NCBI RefSeq assembly: GCF_004912195.1 | Contig: NZ_STGW01000009.1 | Location: forward strand, 669-64,668 | Length of the DNA stretch: 64,000 bases | From: Nocardioides caeni | GTDB lineage: Bacteria; Actinomycetota; Actinomycetes; Propionibacteriales; Nocardioidaceae | Direction: 5' to 3' | Notes under the pieces: model-generated | Databases searched by the model: none | The model's input: only the letters and a program-made list of their open reading frames with translations | What the model was told of the DNA's origin: nothing | Program-made: the position numbers and the translations under genes | Part shown: positions 30,590 to 39,198 of the stretch, piece after piece | How positions within the stretch are numbered: position 1 is the first letter of the stretch | Layout: the number at the start of each line of letters is the position of its first letter

Positions 30590-31899
30590 GTCGTCTCCTC
30601 CTGCTGGTCGGTCGGTGTGTGGTCGAGGTGCAGCCTGACCTCGGTGCCCTCGCCGGGGGTGGACCGGACCTCGGCGGTCCCGCCATGGCGCTGCATGCGG
30701 TCGAGGATGCTGCCGCGGACACCCATCCGGTCCTCGGGGGTGACCGCTGGATCGAAGCCGACGCCGCGGTCGCGCACGAACACGTCGATCCCGATCGGGG
30801 TGATCTCTGCATAGACGTCGACCCGCGGCACGCCGGCGTGCTTCGCGGCGTTGGTCGCGGCCTCGCGGGCGGCCTGGACGATCGGCCGCACGGTCTCGTC
30901 GAACGCGACGTCGCCGACGGCCACGACATCGACCTGGATGCCGTAGGCGTCCTCGACGTCCGCCGCCACCGCGCGCAGGGCGCTCGCGACGGTGGCCTCG
31001 TCGAGGGACTCGCCCGCATAGAGCCAGGCCCGGAGGTCGCGCTCCTGCGCGCGAGCGAGCCGGGAGGCGTCGGCGGGGTTCTTCTGGATCAGGGCCAGGG
31101 TCTGGAGCACGGAGTCGTGGAGGTGGGCCGCCACGTCGGCGCGCTCCTGGGTCCGCACCCGCTCCTCCCGCTCGGCCCCGAGCTCGCCGACCAGGCGGTA
31201 GACGAGGGGTCCCGCGACGATCGCGATGCCGACAAGGGCGAGCAGCACGACGATCACGGCGTCACGAGCCAGCGAGAGCGAGCCGTCGCGGAGCACGAAC
31301 AGGACGAACGCCACGATCATCAGGCCCACGCCGGCCGCGATCCGCGCCCATGCCGCCCAGCCGCCGCGTCCCACGACGACTCCGATGGGATCGACCTGGC
31401 CGGTGGCGTCGAGCCAGCGCTCCCGCTGGGCCTCGTCGGCCTGGCGCCACAGGAGCGCGACGCCGACGATGCCGATCGCCAGCGGCCACACCCACCAACC
31501 GTTGCCCAGGACCGCCTCGGTGGCGAACACGATGCCGATCCCGAGGACCGCGAGGGTGAGGACCGGTCCGATGTCCGAGAGTCGGCGGCCGCGGCGGGGC
31601 CGGCGACCGTCCCGGCTGGCGGACGCCAGGCCGGGGGCGAGCACCTCCGGCGGCGGACCGGCCGGCAGCATCGCCCACAGCGCGGCGTAGGCGGCAACGC
31701 CCGACCCGCCCATGAAGGTCGCCACGACGAACCCGGCCCGCACCCACATCACCGGGACGGCGAGGTGCGCGGCGAGCCCCGCGGCGACGCCACCGAGCAC
31801 CGGGTCGCGCAGGCCGCGCCAGGCCCGTCGTGGGGCCGGCGCCACGACGGTGCCGGGCGCCGGGCCGGGCGCCGGGACCGGGGGTGCGGTGCTGCTCAT
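30586..31899 (-). CDS. PspC-domain histidine kinase
   Basis: A 437-residue membrane kinase. An N-terminal PspC domain (about 30-90: GLRDPVLGGVAAGLAAHLAV, VAAYAALWAMLPAG) is followed by four to five membrane helices and a HisKA_3-type dimerisation helix with the phospho-His in AAHLHDSVLQTLALIQ. The ATPase domain contains AAREAATNAAKHAGV (N box) and DRGVGFDPA (G1 box). ATG 31899 has GGAG 7 bases upstream. With the downstream LuxR regulator it forms a two-component system similar in layout to LiaRS-type envelope stress sensors; the signal is unknown. Confidence 0.94.
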   Translation of the reverse strand: MSSTAPPVPAPGPAPGTVVAPAPRRAWRGLRDPVLGGVAAGLAAHLAVPVMWVRAGFVVATFMGGSGVAAYAALWAMLPAGPPPEVLAPGLASASRDGRRPRRGRRLSDIGPVLTLAVLGIGIVFATEAVLGNGWWVWPLAIGIVGVALLWRQADEAQRERWLDATGQVDPIGVVVGRGGWAAWARIAAGVGLMIVAFVLFVLRDGSLSLARDAVIVVLLALVGIAIVAGPLVYRLVGELGAEREERVRTQERADVAAHLHDSVLQTLALIQKNPADASRLARAQERDLRAWLYAGESLDEATVASALRAVAADVEDAYGIQVDVVAVGDVAFDETVRPIVQAAREAATNAAKHAGVPRVDVYAEITPIGIDVFVRDRGVGFDPAVTPEDRMGVRGSILDRMQRHGGTAEVRSTPGEGTEVRLHLDHTPTDQQEETT

Positions 31900-31945
31900 G
31901 ATGGCTCCATCGTCACACAGCGCGACGTCCGCCAGCAGGGGGTGA

Positions 31946-31999
31946 GACCCTGATCCGACCCTGACGCCCCACTCCGGGACCGACGCCCGGATCAGGGTC
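31946..31999. promoter_or_regulatory. Three-half-site operator between divergent PspC genes
   Basis: ACCCTGATCCG (31947-31957) and CGGATCAGGGT (31988-31998) form a perfect 11-bp inverted repeat with a 30-base gap. A third direct half-site, GACCCTGACGCC, follows the first at about 31957. It sits 48-100 bases before both divergent start codons, the expected place for autoregulation by the LuxR regulator. Confidence 0.65.
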
Positions 32000-32043
32000 G
32001 TCCCCGATGGTGGACGGCCCGCTCGACCGGCAGGCTGGAGCCC

Positions 32044-33261
32044 ATGAGCACACCGACCGACACTGGCCCGGACCCGGGTCACCCCACCGGCCACCACGGC
32101 CCGCGGGTGACCCGTGAGGAGGCCCGCGACCTGTCCCGGCTGCGCCGCAGCCGCACCGATCGCAAGGTGTCGGGCGTGGCGGGCGGCGTCGCGCAGCACC
32201 TCGACATCGACCCCCTGCTCGTGCGGGTGGCGTTCGTGGTGCTGACCTTCTTCGGCGGCGGGGGCCTGGTCCTCTACGGCGCCGCGTGGCTGCTGGTGCC
32301 CGAGGAGGAGACCGAGGACACGGTCATCCGTGTCGACGACAACATCCGGACCGCGGTCCTCGTCATCGCCGGGATCATCGCCGCTGCCTCCCTCGTCGGC
32401 GACTCGGTCGGCGGCTTCGGGTTCCCGTGGCCGCTGCTCGTCGTCGCCGCCGTGCTGCTCGTCGTGTTCGGCAGCAAGGAGGCGATGAAGCCCGGCGGCC
32501 CCACGCACCCGTGGCTGGGCGGGCCGCCGCGCACCGGACCGGCCGGCGACGTGCCGGCCGACGGTTCCAGCGGTTCCAGCGGTGCCGGCGGGGGCGCGAC
32601 GTACGACGGCTACGAGCCGGGACCACCGCCGGCTCCACGCCCGGAGCGCCGCCCGAAGGCTCCCCTCCTCTTCTGGTGGACCATGGCGCTGGCCGCTCTG
32701 CTCTGCGGCGTGCTGGCGACGCTCTCCCTGGCCGGCTGGGACATCCCCGAGGCTGCCTACCCCGCGACGGTGATGGCCACCTGCGGAGTGATGCTGCTCG
32801 TCGGCGCGTTCTACGGCCGCGCGGGTGGCCTGATCCTCGTGGGCCTGCTCGCCGGCGCGCTGACCGTGGCCGGCGGAGTGGCGGGCGACCTGAGCGACTT
32901 CTCGGTCGGCGAGGTGCACCAGACGCCGCGCACGGCCGACGACGTCCGCGACGAGTCCCTGGGGGTCGGCGACATGCGCATCGACCTGACCCGGGTGGTG
33001 GACCTCGACGAGCTCGACGGCCGCACTCTCGAGCTCGACCTGCGGGTCGGGAGTCTCGAGGTGATCGTGCCCGACGACGGTCTCACCGTGGAGGTCGACG
33101 CCGAGCTGCAGGGCGTCGGTGAGATCAAGTTGTTCGGCGACAAGGCCGACCGCACCGACGCCGCCCGCCATCACGCGGGGCCGGACGCACCCGTGCTGAG
33201 GATCGACATCGACGGGTTCGTGGGCGAGTTCGTCGTGCACACCGAGGAGGACGCGGCATGA
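32044..33261 (+). CDS. PspC-domain membrane protein with C-terminal adhesin-like beta domain
   Basis: A 405-residue protein. The PspC domain (about 35-88: RLRRSRTDRKVSGVAGGVAQ, GGGLVLYGAAWLLVPEE) is followed by several membrane helices and a Pro-rich loop. The C-terminal beta-rich region, from about residue 300 (GDMRIDLTRVVDLDELDG, LRVGSLEVIVPDD), resembles the DUF2154/toast-rack type domain found in LiaF-like proteins. It may act as the negative regulator of the divergent PspC kinase, as LiaF does in Firmicutes; that analogy is inference. It overlaps the next gene by 4 bases (ATGA). Confidence 0.88.
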   Translation: MSTPTDTGPDPGHPTGHHGPRVTREEARDLSRLRRSRTDRKVSGVAGGVAQHLDIDPLLVRVAFVVLTFFGGGGLVLYGAAWLLVPEEETEDTVIRVDDNIRTAVLVIAGIIAAASLVGDSVGGFGFPWPLLVVAAVLLVVFGSKEAMKPGGPTHPWLGGPPRTGPAGDVPADGSSGSSGAGGGATYDGYEPGPPPAPRPERRPKAPLLFWWTMALAALLCGVLATLSLAGWDIPEAAYPATVMATCGVMLLVGAFYGRAGGLILVGLLAGALTVAGGVAGDLSDFSVGEVHQTPRTADDVRDESLGVGDMRIDLTRVVDLDELDGRTLELDLRVGSLEVIVPDDGLTVEVDAELQGVGEIKLFGDKADRTDAARHHAGPDAPVLRIDIDGFVGEFVVHTEEDAA

Positions 33262-33686
33262 GCGAGCACACCGAGCCGATCGACGTCGAGCGGCCCCGCG
33301 CCGAGCGCGACGCCCTCCCCCGGTCGGGCTGGCACACCGTCAATGTCGGTCACCTGGTGATGGGCGTGGCGTTCGTCGGCCTGTCGGTCCTGTGGCTGCT
33401 CGTCACCACCGACCGCGTCGAGCTGGCCGAGAGCCACTGGCTGTTGCCCCTGCCGTGGCTCGTCGCCGGCGCCGCGGGACTGGTCGCGACGATGCTGCGC
33501 GGACGCCGACGCCCCGACGACACCAGCGACTGGCGCCAGCAGTGGAAGGCCGACCAGCAGACCATGAAGGCGGACCTGCGGCGCCAGAAGGACGCGCTCC
33601 GCGAGGACCTGCGACGCCACCGCGAGGAGATGAGGCGCACGGTCCACGACTGGCGCCACGGCTCGGGGCACGGCCCCGGACATTGA
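33258..33686 (+). CDS. Two-helix membrane protein with charged tail
   Basis: A 142-residue protein with two membrane helices (VGHLVMGVAFVGLSVLWLLV and LLPLPWLVAGAAGLVATML) and a strongly charged C-terminal helix (residues 95-132, WKADQQTMKADLRRQKDALR) likely to be a coiled coil. It starts inside the stop of the PspC gene (ATGA) and ends at a terminator, so it belongs to the same envelope-stress operon. No family name is certain. Confidence 0.78.
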   Translation: MSEHTEPIDVERPRAERDALPRSGWHTVNVGHLVMGVAFVGLSVLWLLVTTDRVELAESHWLLPLPWLVAGAAGLVATMLRGRRRPDDTSDWRQQWKADQQTMKADLRRQKDALREDLRRHREEMRRTVHDWRHGSGHGPGH

Positions 33687-33690
33687 GAAG

Positions 33691-33717
33691 GGGCCCACCG
33701 CGCGTCGCGGTGGGCCC
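33691..33717. terminator. Terminator between convergent genes
   Basis: A perfect 12-bp stem (GGGCCCACCGCG with CGCGGTGGGCCC) and a 3-base loop, with TCTCGTCGT after it on the plus strand. It ends 18 bases before the stop of the F420 reductase gene. Confidence 0.8.
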
Positions 33718-33734
33718 TCTCGTCGTACGGCGGG

Positions 33735-34430
33735 TCAGTGGGCGTCGAGGCCCGTGACCCGGATGCCCGAGTGGGTCTTGTACTTGCGGTTGATCGAGAT
33801 CAGCACCGCGGTGAACGGCTCGAGCACGCGGGCCAGCCGCAGCTTGCCGCCGTCGACACCGGGACGGCCGGTGACGGACGCCGCGAGGTCGATCGCGACC
33901 TGCTTGCCCTCGACCGAGTCGCCGACGACGATGACGTCCTCGTCGAGGAACTCGTCCTCGCTCCACAGGGCGGGCGCGGCGACGTTGTGGAAGGCGCCGA
34001 CCACCGTCGCCTCGGGCTGCAGCTCGGCAGCCGACTCGGCGGCGGAGCCCTCGCCGTTGTTGATGACCTTGCCGTGCGCGCCGCGCTTGTCGAACGCCAG
34101 CGGGTTGACGCACGAGATGACGGTCTTGCCCGCCAGGGGCAGCGATGCGACCAGCTCGTCGTGGCCGTCGTAGGGCACGGCGAGCAGCACGACGTCGGCT
34201 GCGGCGACGGCGTCGGCGTTGGCCAGGCCGCGCGCCGTGCCGGCCCCGGCCACGTCGGCCAGCCGGTCGTTGACCTCGGTCGCGACGACCTCGGCCTTCT
34301 CCGCTGCGCGGGAGCCGAGCACGATGTCGTGGCCGTGCCGCGCGAACCGGTAGCCCAGGCCCTTGCCCTGGGGACCGGTGCCGCCGATCACGGCGACGGT
34401 GTAGCGGGTGGTCTCTGAAGTCTCAGTCAT
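33735..34430 (-). CDS. npdG: NADPH-dependent F420 reductase (Fno-type)
   Basis: A 231-residue enzyme that exchanges hydride between NADP(H) and coenzyme F420. The N-terminal Rossmann motif AVIGGTGPQGKGLGYRFARHGH with GSRAAEKA fits NADP binding. Further family segments are DVVLLAVPYDGH, SCVNPLAFD and VGAFHNVAAPALW. ATG 34430 follows AGGAGG. It is divergent from an F420-dependent oxidoreductase gene, so the pair can regenerate and use reduced F420. A 21-bp palindrome lies between them. Confidence 0.93.
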   Translation of the reverse strand: MTETSETTRYTVAVIGGTGPQGKGLGYRFARHGHDIVLGSRAAEKAEVVATEVNDRLADVAGAGTARGLANADAVAAADVVLLAVPYDGHDELVASLPLAGKTVISCVNPLAFDKRGAHGKVINNGEGSAAESAAELQPEATVVGAFHNVAAPALWSEDEFLDEDVIVVGDSVEGKQVAIDLAASVTGRPGVDGGKLRLARVLEPFTAVLISINRKYKTHSGIRVTGLDAH

Positions 34431-34499
34431 GGGTGTCCTCCTGGGGCGCAGCGTTCCACATCGGCATGAGCCGATTCACAACGGGCAACCCGTTGCTAT

Positions 34500-34520
34500 T
34501 GTGACAGTATTACTGTCACA
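34500..34520. promoter_or_regulatory. 21-bp perfect palindrome, TetR-type operator
   Basis: TGTGACAGTA-T-TACTGTCACA is a perfect 10+1+10 dyad in the divergent F420 promoter region. A second smaller dyad, CAACGGG-CAA-CCCGTTG (34479-34495), lies just before it. The GTGACAGT/ACTGTCAC form is typical of TetR-family sites. No TetR gene is present in this window. Confidence 0.75.
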
Positions 34521-34618
34521 GTTGTCCCGTAACACTCGCCCGCTGGCCGAGACGCCCGGGACGCTGTTGCCACACACGTCGCAGCGCCCGTCGTCGGGTG
34601 CGATGAGAAGGGAAACCC

Positions 34619-35656
34619 ATGAAGCTCTCGATGCCCCTCGTCTATGCGGGCAACCCGCGCGAGTCGGCCGACCAGGTGGTCCAGCTGGAGAAGGCCGGAC
34701 TCGACATGATCTGGGTCGCCGAGCCCTACGGCTTCGACGCCCCGACGCTGATGGGCTACCTCGCCGCCAAGACCGAGACCGTCGAGATCGGCGCCGGCAT
34801 CCTCAACATCTACTCCCGCACGCCGGGCGCCCTGCTGCAGACCGCAGCCGGCCTGGACAACGTCTCCGGCGGCCGTGCGGTCCTCGGCCTCGGCGCCTCG
34901 GGCCCCCAGGTGATCGAGGGCTTCCACGGCATCGCCTACGACCGTCCGCTGACCCGCACCCGCGAGATCATCCAGGTCCTGCGTGCCGGCCTGCGCGGCG
35001 AGCGCCTCGACTTCCAGGGCAAGACCATCCAGGTGCCGCTCCCCGAGGGCGAGGGCCTGGGCCTCGGCAAGCCGCTCAAGCTGCTCAACCGGCCCGAGCG
35101 CGCCGACCTCCCGATCTGGGTCGCGGCCCTGGGCGACAAGAACGTCGCGATGACCGCCGAGGTCGCCGACGGCTGGCTGCCGTTCCTCTACTACCCGGAG
35201 AAGGCCAAGGACGTCTGGGGCGAGCCGCTGGCCCGCGGCGCCGCGAAGCGCTCCGCGGACCTCAAGCCGCTCGAGATCTGCGCCGGCGGCATGGTCGCCA
35301 TCGGCGAGGGCCCCGAGACCAAGGCCCTGCTCGACTTCATGCGCCCCCTCTATGCCCTCTACGTCGGCGGCATGGGTGCGCGTGACAAGAACTTCTACAA
35401 CCAGCTCGCCTGCGAGTACGGCTTCGAGAAGGAGGCCAAGGAGATCCAGGACCTCTACCTCTCGGGCAAGAAGAAGGAGGCCGAGGCGCTCGTGCCCCTC
35501 GAGTGGCTGGAGGCCGGCAACCTGGTCGGCCCGGCGTCGTACGTCCAGGAGCGGATCGCCGCCTTCAAGGAGTCCGGCGTCACGAATCTTTCCGTTACCG
35601 CCGCGTCCGACAACCCGGCCGCGACCATCGCACAGATCAAGGAGTGGGTGAGCTGA
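34619..35656 (+). CDS. LLM-class F420-dependent oxidoreductase
   Basis: A 345-residue luciferase-like TIM-barrel enzyme. The start MKLSMPLVYAGNPRESADQV, the segment GLDMIWVAEPYGFDA, the F420 or flavin pocket region SRTPGALLQTAAGLDNVSGG and FSLGLGASGPQVIEGFHG-type motif (here VLGLGASGPQVIEGFHG) fit the F420-dependent subgroup. The substrate is unknown. The ATG has GAAGGGAAACCC upstream. Its stop overlaps the next start (TGATG), coupling it to an acyl-CoA dehydrogenase, which suggests both act on one CoA-linked or lipid pathway. Confidence 0.9.
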   Translation: MKLSMPLVYAGNPRESADQVVQLEKAGLDMIWVAEPYGFDAPTLMGYLAAKTETVEIGAGILNIYSRTPGALLQTAAGLDNVSGGRAVLGLGASGPQVIEGFHGIAYDRPLTRTREIIQVLRAGLRGERLDFQGKTIQVPLPEGEGLGLGKPLKLLNRPERADLPIWVAALGDKNVAMTAEVADGWLPFLYYPEKAKDVWGEPLARGAAKRSADLKPLEICAGGMVAIGEGPETKALLDFMRPLYALYVGGMGARDKNFYNQLACEYGFEKEAKEIQDLYLSGKKKEAEALVPLEWLEAGNLVGPASYVQERIAAFKESGVTNLSVTAASDNPAATIAQIKEWVS

Positions 35657-36804
35657 TGCCCGAGCGTCCCAGCATCTACGAGACCGAGCACGAGGACTTC
35701 CGCAAGACCGTGCGCGCCTTCCTCGAGAGGGAGGTCATCGAGCACCACGAGCAGTGGGAGAAGGACGGCCAGGTCGACCGTGAGGTCTGGCGCAAGGCCG
35801 GCGAGGCCGGTCTGCTCGGCTTCGACGTCGCCGAGGAGCACGACGGCCCGGGGATCAAGGACTTCCGCTACAACATGGTCCTGACCGAGGAGGTCACCCG
35901 TGTGGGCGCGAGCGGTCTGGGCTTCGCGCTCCACAACGACATCACGGTCCCCTACCTCAACGAGCTGTGCAACGAGGAGCAGAAGGGCCGCTGGCTGCCC
36001 GGCTGTGTCTCCGGTGACATCATCACCGCGATCGCGATGACCGAGCCGGGCGCCGGCTCGGACCTCCAGGGTCTGCGCACCACCGCGGTCGACAAGGGCG
36101 ACCACTACGTCCTCAACGGCTCGAAGACCTTCATCACCAACGGCATCCTGTCCGACCTGGTGATCGTCGTCGCGCGGACCAACCCCGAGGCCGGCGCCCA
36201 CGGCTTCAGTCTGCTGGTCGTCGAGGAGGGCATGGACGGCTTCACCCGCGGCCGCAACCTCGACAAGCTGGGCCTCAAGGCGCAGGACACCGCCGAGCTC
36301 AACTTCGACAACGTCGTGGTCCCGAAGGCCAACCTGCTCGGCGAGGAGGGCCAGGGCTTCATCTACCTGATGCAGAACCTGCCCCAGGAGCGGATCTCCA
36401 TCGCGACGATGGCGATCGCGGCCATCGAGCACGTCCTCGACATGACGCTCGACTACGTCACGTCGCGTGAGGCGTTCGGCAAGCCGATCGGAAAGTTCCA
36501 GAACACGCGGTTCGTGCTCGCCGAGATGGCCACGGAGGCCTACGTCGCGCGCACCTTCGTCAACCACTGCGTCGAGCTGCTCAACGCCGGCACGGCCGAC
36601 ACCTCGCTGGCGTCGATGGCGAAGTGGTGGACCACCGAGCTGCAGCTCAAGATCGTCAACCAGGGCCTGCAGATGCACGGTGGCTACGGCTTCATGATGG
36701 AGTACCCCATCGCCAAGGCCTACGCCGACAGCCGGATCCAGACGATCTATGGCGGCACCACCGAGATCCAGAAGGAGATCATCGGCCGTTCGCTCGGTCT
36801 CTGA
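35656..36804 (+). CDS. Acyl-CoA dehydrogenase
   Basis: A 382-residue FAD enzyme that introduces a trans-2 double bond into acyl-CoA. Motifs are AIAMTEPGAGSDLQGLRTTA (FAD and substrate contact), GSKTFITNG, REAFGKPIGKFQNTRF, QMHGGYGFMMEYPIAKAYAD and IYGGTTEIQKEIIGRSLGL, with the usual catalytic Glu in the last segment. The ATG overlaps the preceding stop by one base. A very strong terminator follows. The chain-length preference cannot be read from the sequence. Confidence 0.96.
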   Translation: MPERPSIYETEHEDFRKTVRAFLEREVIEHHEQWEKDGQVDREVWRKAGEAGLLGFDVAEEHDGPGIKDFRYNMVLTEEVTRVGASGLGFALHNDITVPYLNELCNEEQKGRWLPGCVSGDIITAIAMTEPGAGSDLQGLRTTAVDKGDHYVLNGSKTFITNGILSDLVIVVARTNPEAGAHGFSLLVVEEGMDGFTRGRNLDKLGLKAQDTAELNFDNVVVPKANLLGEEGQGFIYLMQNLPQERISIATMAIAAIEHVLDMTLDYVTSREAFGKPIGKFQNTRFVLAEMATEAYVARTFVNHCVELLNAGTADTSLASMAKWWTTELQLKIVNQGLQMHGGYGFMMEYPIAKAYADSRIQTIYGGTTEIQKEIIGRSLGL

Positions 36805-36845
36805 CCGAACGAGCGCGAGAGGTCTCTCACGCGATTCGCACGATT

Positions 36846-36880
36846 CGAGGGCCCCGGGATGTCACATCCCGGGGCCCTCG
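36846..36880 (+). terminator. Terminator of the LLM-acyl-CoA dehydrogenase operon
   Basis: A 16-bp perfect stem (CGAGGGCCCCGGGATG with its complement) and a 3-base loop followed by TTCGTCGTG. Confidence 0.88.
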
Positions 36881-36958
36881 TTCGTCGTGAGGACGAAGCA
36901 GTTCCCCGGTGGCGATGATTCCGGGTCGATCTCAGGGTCGGACCCGGAGAAGTCCCCG

Positions 36959-39133
36959 ATGCCGTTGTCGGTCCTCACTGGAAGAGTCCTCGCCATGCAC
37001 CGTCAGATCGCCGGAAAGCTCACCGGCCCCCTCACCAAGTGGATCGTGCTCGTCGCGGTCATCGTGATCGGCGGAGGCCTCGCCTCCTTCGCCGGCAAGC
37101 TCATCGACGTCCAGAACAACGAGACCGAGTCCTGGCTCCCCGACAGCGCGGAGTCGACGCAGGCCTTCGAGAGGCTCGAGGCCTTCCAGGACCCCTACGA
37201 CGTCGGCACGACCGTGGTCTACTTCCGTGAGTCCGGGCTCACCGAGGAGGACTTCGCGGCCATCGAGGAGGACGCGACCGAGATCGCGGCTCTCGACGGC
37301 GTGAGCCAGGTGCTCTCGCCCCAGGCGGCGGTCGCGGCCGGCGTCCCCGCGCCGTTCGTGTCGACGGACGACCAGGTGGCCAAGCTCGAGTTCACGCTCA
37401 ACTTCGGCGACAAGCTGTGGGAGGAGCTGCCCGACCTCAAGCCCGAGATCGACGAGATCATCGCGCTCGACGGGGCCGAGTCCTACCTGGCCGGCGCAGG
37501 CGGCCAGAGCGCGGACGCGGCGACGATCTTCTCCTCCGGTGACAGCAACCTCCTGCTCATCACCCTCGGCGTGGTCATCCTGATCCTGCTGGTCACCTAC
37601 CGCAGCCCGATCCTGTGGCTGCTGCCGATCCTGAGCGCCGTGGTCGGTCTCGGCGCCGCGATGGGCCTGCTCTACCTGCTGGCCAAGAACACCGGACTGA
37701 CGGTCAACGGCCAGACCCAGTTCATCCTGACGGTGCTCGTCATCGGGGCCGGCACGGACTACGCGCTGCTGCTGGTCGCCCGCTACCGCGAGGAGCTGCG
37801 CCGCCATGAGGACCGGCACGAGGCGATGGCCTTCGCGCTGCACCGCGCTGCTCCGGCGATCCTCGCGAGCGCCGCGACCGTGGTGGTGGGACTGCTCTGC
37901 CTGATGTTCGCCGACCTCAACTCCACGGCCGGGCTCGGCCCCGCCAACGCGGTCGGCGTCGCGGTCACCTTCGTGGTGATGGTGACCCTGCTCCCGGCCC
38001 TGCTGGTCATCGTGGGGCGCTGGGTGTTCTGGCCGTTCGTCCCGCACTTCGGCAGCGAGGAGCCGACCTCATCGGGCCTGTGGGCCCGCGTCGGCCGCGG
38101 CATCGCCCCTCGCCCCCGCATCGTGTGGGTCGGTACGGCGGCCGTGCTCGCCGTCCTGTGCCTGGGCTTCCTGCGCCTCGACACCGGCGGAATCCCGAGC
38201 GACGAGCAGTACACGCAGGACCAGGACTCCGTCACCGGCCAGACGATCCTCATCGAGCACGGGCTGGTCGACGCCAGCACGCCGGTGCAGGTGGTCACCG
38301 ACACCGCTCACGCCGCCGAGGTCACCGCCGCGATGGCCGACGTCGACGGCATCGCCGAACCGATCGAGGTGGCCAGCAAGGACGGCACGACGCTGATCGT
38401 CGCCGAGCTGACCAGCGACCCCTACTCCGACACCGCCCTCGAAGCGGTCGGCGACGTGCGGGAGGCGGTGCACGACGTGCCCGGCGCCGACGCCCTGGTG
38501 ACCGGCATGTCAGCGGTGACGATCGACATCATGGAGGCCTCCGAGCGGGACAACAAGGTGATCATCCCGATCGTCCTGGGCGCCGTGCTGCTGATCCTGA
38601 TCGGGCTGCTGCGCTCGATCGTGTCGCCGATCCTGCTGATCGGCACGGTCATCCTGTCCTTCGGGGCCGCGCTCGGGATCTCCGGGGTGATCTTCGACCT
38701 GCTCTACGGTCGCGAGCACACCGATCCGGGCTTCCCGCTCTTCGCGTTCGTCTTCCTCGTCGCCCTGGGCATCGACTACAACATCTTCCTGATGACCCGG
38801 GTTCGGGAGGAGTCGGCGATCCACGGCACCCGCAAGGGCTCCCTCATCGCCCTGGCCTCCACCGGTGGCGTGATCACCTCAGCGGGGCTGGTCCTCGCGG
38901 CCACCTTCGCGGCGCTCGGGACCATGCCGATGACGTTCACCCTGCAGCTGGGCACGACGGTCGCCATCGGCGTGCTGCTCGACACCATGATCGTCCGGTC
39001 GGTGCTGGTCACCGCCCTCAACCTCGACCTGGGGTCGAGGATCTGGTGGCCGAGCCGTCTCGACCGCGGCGCGGCACCGACCGCGCCGGAGCCTCCGGCG
39101 GTCGATCTCGACAAGACGCCGGCAGGCGTCTGA
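36959..39133 (+). CDS. MMPL/RND-family transporter
   Basis: A 724-residue membrane protein with two repeated halves of about six helices. Each half begins with one helix and an external loop of about 150 residues (for example FESWLPDSAESTQAFERLE-type) and then five helices. The family motif GAGTDYALLLVARYREEL (half 1) is matched by ALGIDYNIFLMTRVREE (half 2), carrying the proton-relay Asp-Tyr pairs. Relatives export lipids or drugs using the proton gradient. ATG 36959 has GGAGAAG 7 bases upstream; ATG 36995 with GGAAGAG is an alternative. The substrate is unknown. Confidence 0.92.
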   Translation: MPLSVLTGRVLAMHRQIAGKLTGPLTKWIVLVAVIVIGGGLASFAGKLIDVQNNETESWLPDSAESTQAFERLEAFQDPYDVGTTVVYFRESGLTEEDFAAIEEDATEIAALDGVSQVLSPQAAVAAGVPAPFVSTDDQVAKLEFTLNFGDKLWEELPDLKPEIDEIIALDGAESYLAGAGGQSADAATIFSSGDSNLLLITLGVVILILLVTYRSPILWLLPILSAVVGLGAAMGLLYLLAKNTGLTVNGQTQFILTVLVIGAGTDYALLLVARYREELRRHEDRHEAMAFALHRAAPAILASAATVVVGLLCLMFADLNSTAGLGPANAVGVAVTFVVMVTLLPALLVIVGRWVFWPFVPHFGSEEPTSSGLWARVGRGIAPRPRIVWVGTAAVLAVLCLGFLRLDTGGIPSDEQYTQDQDSVTGQTILIEHGLVDASTPVQVVTDTAHAAEVTAAMADVDGIAEPIEVASKDGTTLIVAELTSDPYSDTALEAVGDVREAVHDVPGADALVTGMSAVTIDIMEASERDNKVIIPIVLGAVLLILIGLLRSIVSPILLIGTVILSFGAALGISGVIFDLLYGREHTDPGFPLFAFVFLVALGIDYNIFLMTRVREESAIHGTRKGSLIALASTGGVITSAGLVLAATFAALGTMPMTFTLQLGTTVAIGVLLDTMIVRSVLVTALNLDLGSRIWWPSRLDRGAAPTAPEPPAVDLDKTPAGV

Positions 39134-39198
39134 CGCCCTCGACCTACGATGCTCCCGCGGACCGAACGCACGGTCCGTGGGAGCGAGGGGTTTGCGCC

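Noticed and set aside
36932..36939. A TCAGGGTC half-site before the MMPL gene as part of the PspC/LuxR regulon
   Set aside because: A single 8-base match is expected by chance in 64 kb; there is no second half-site nearby.
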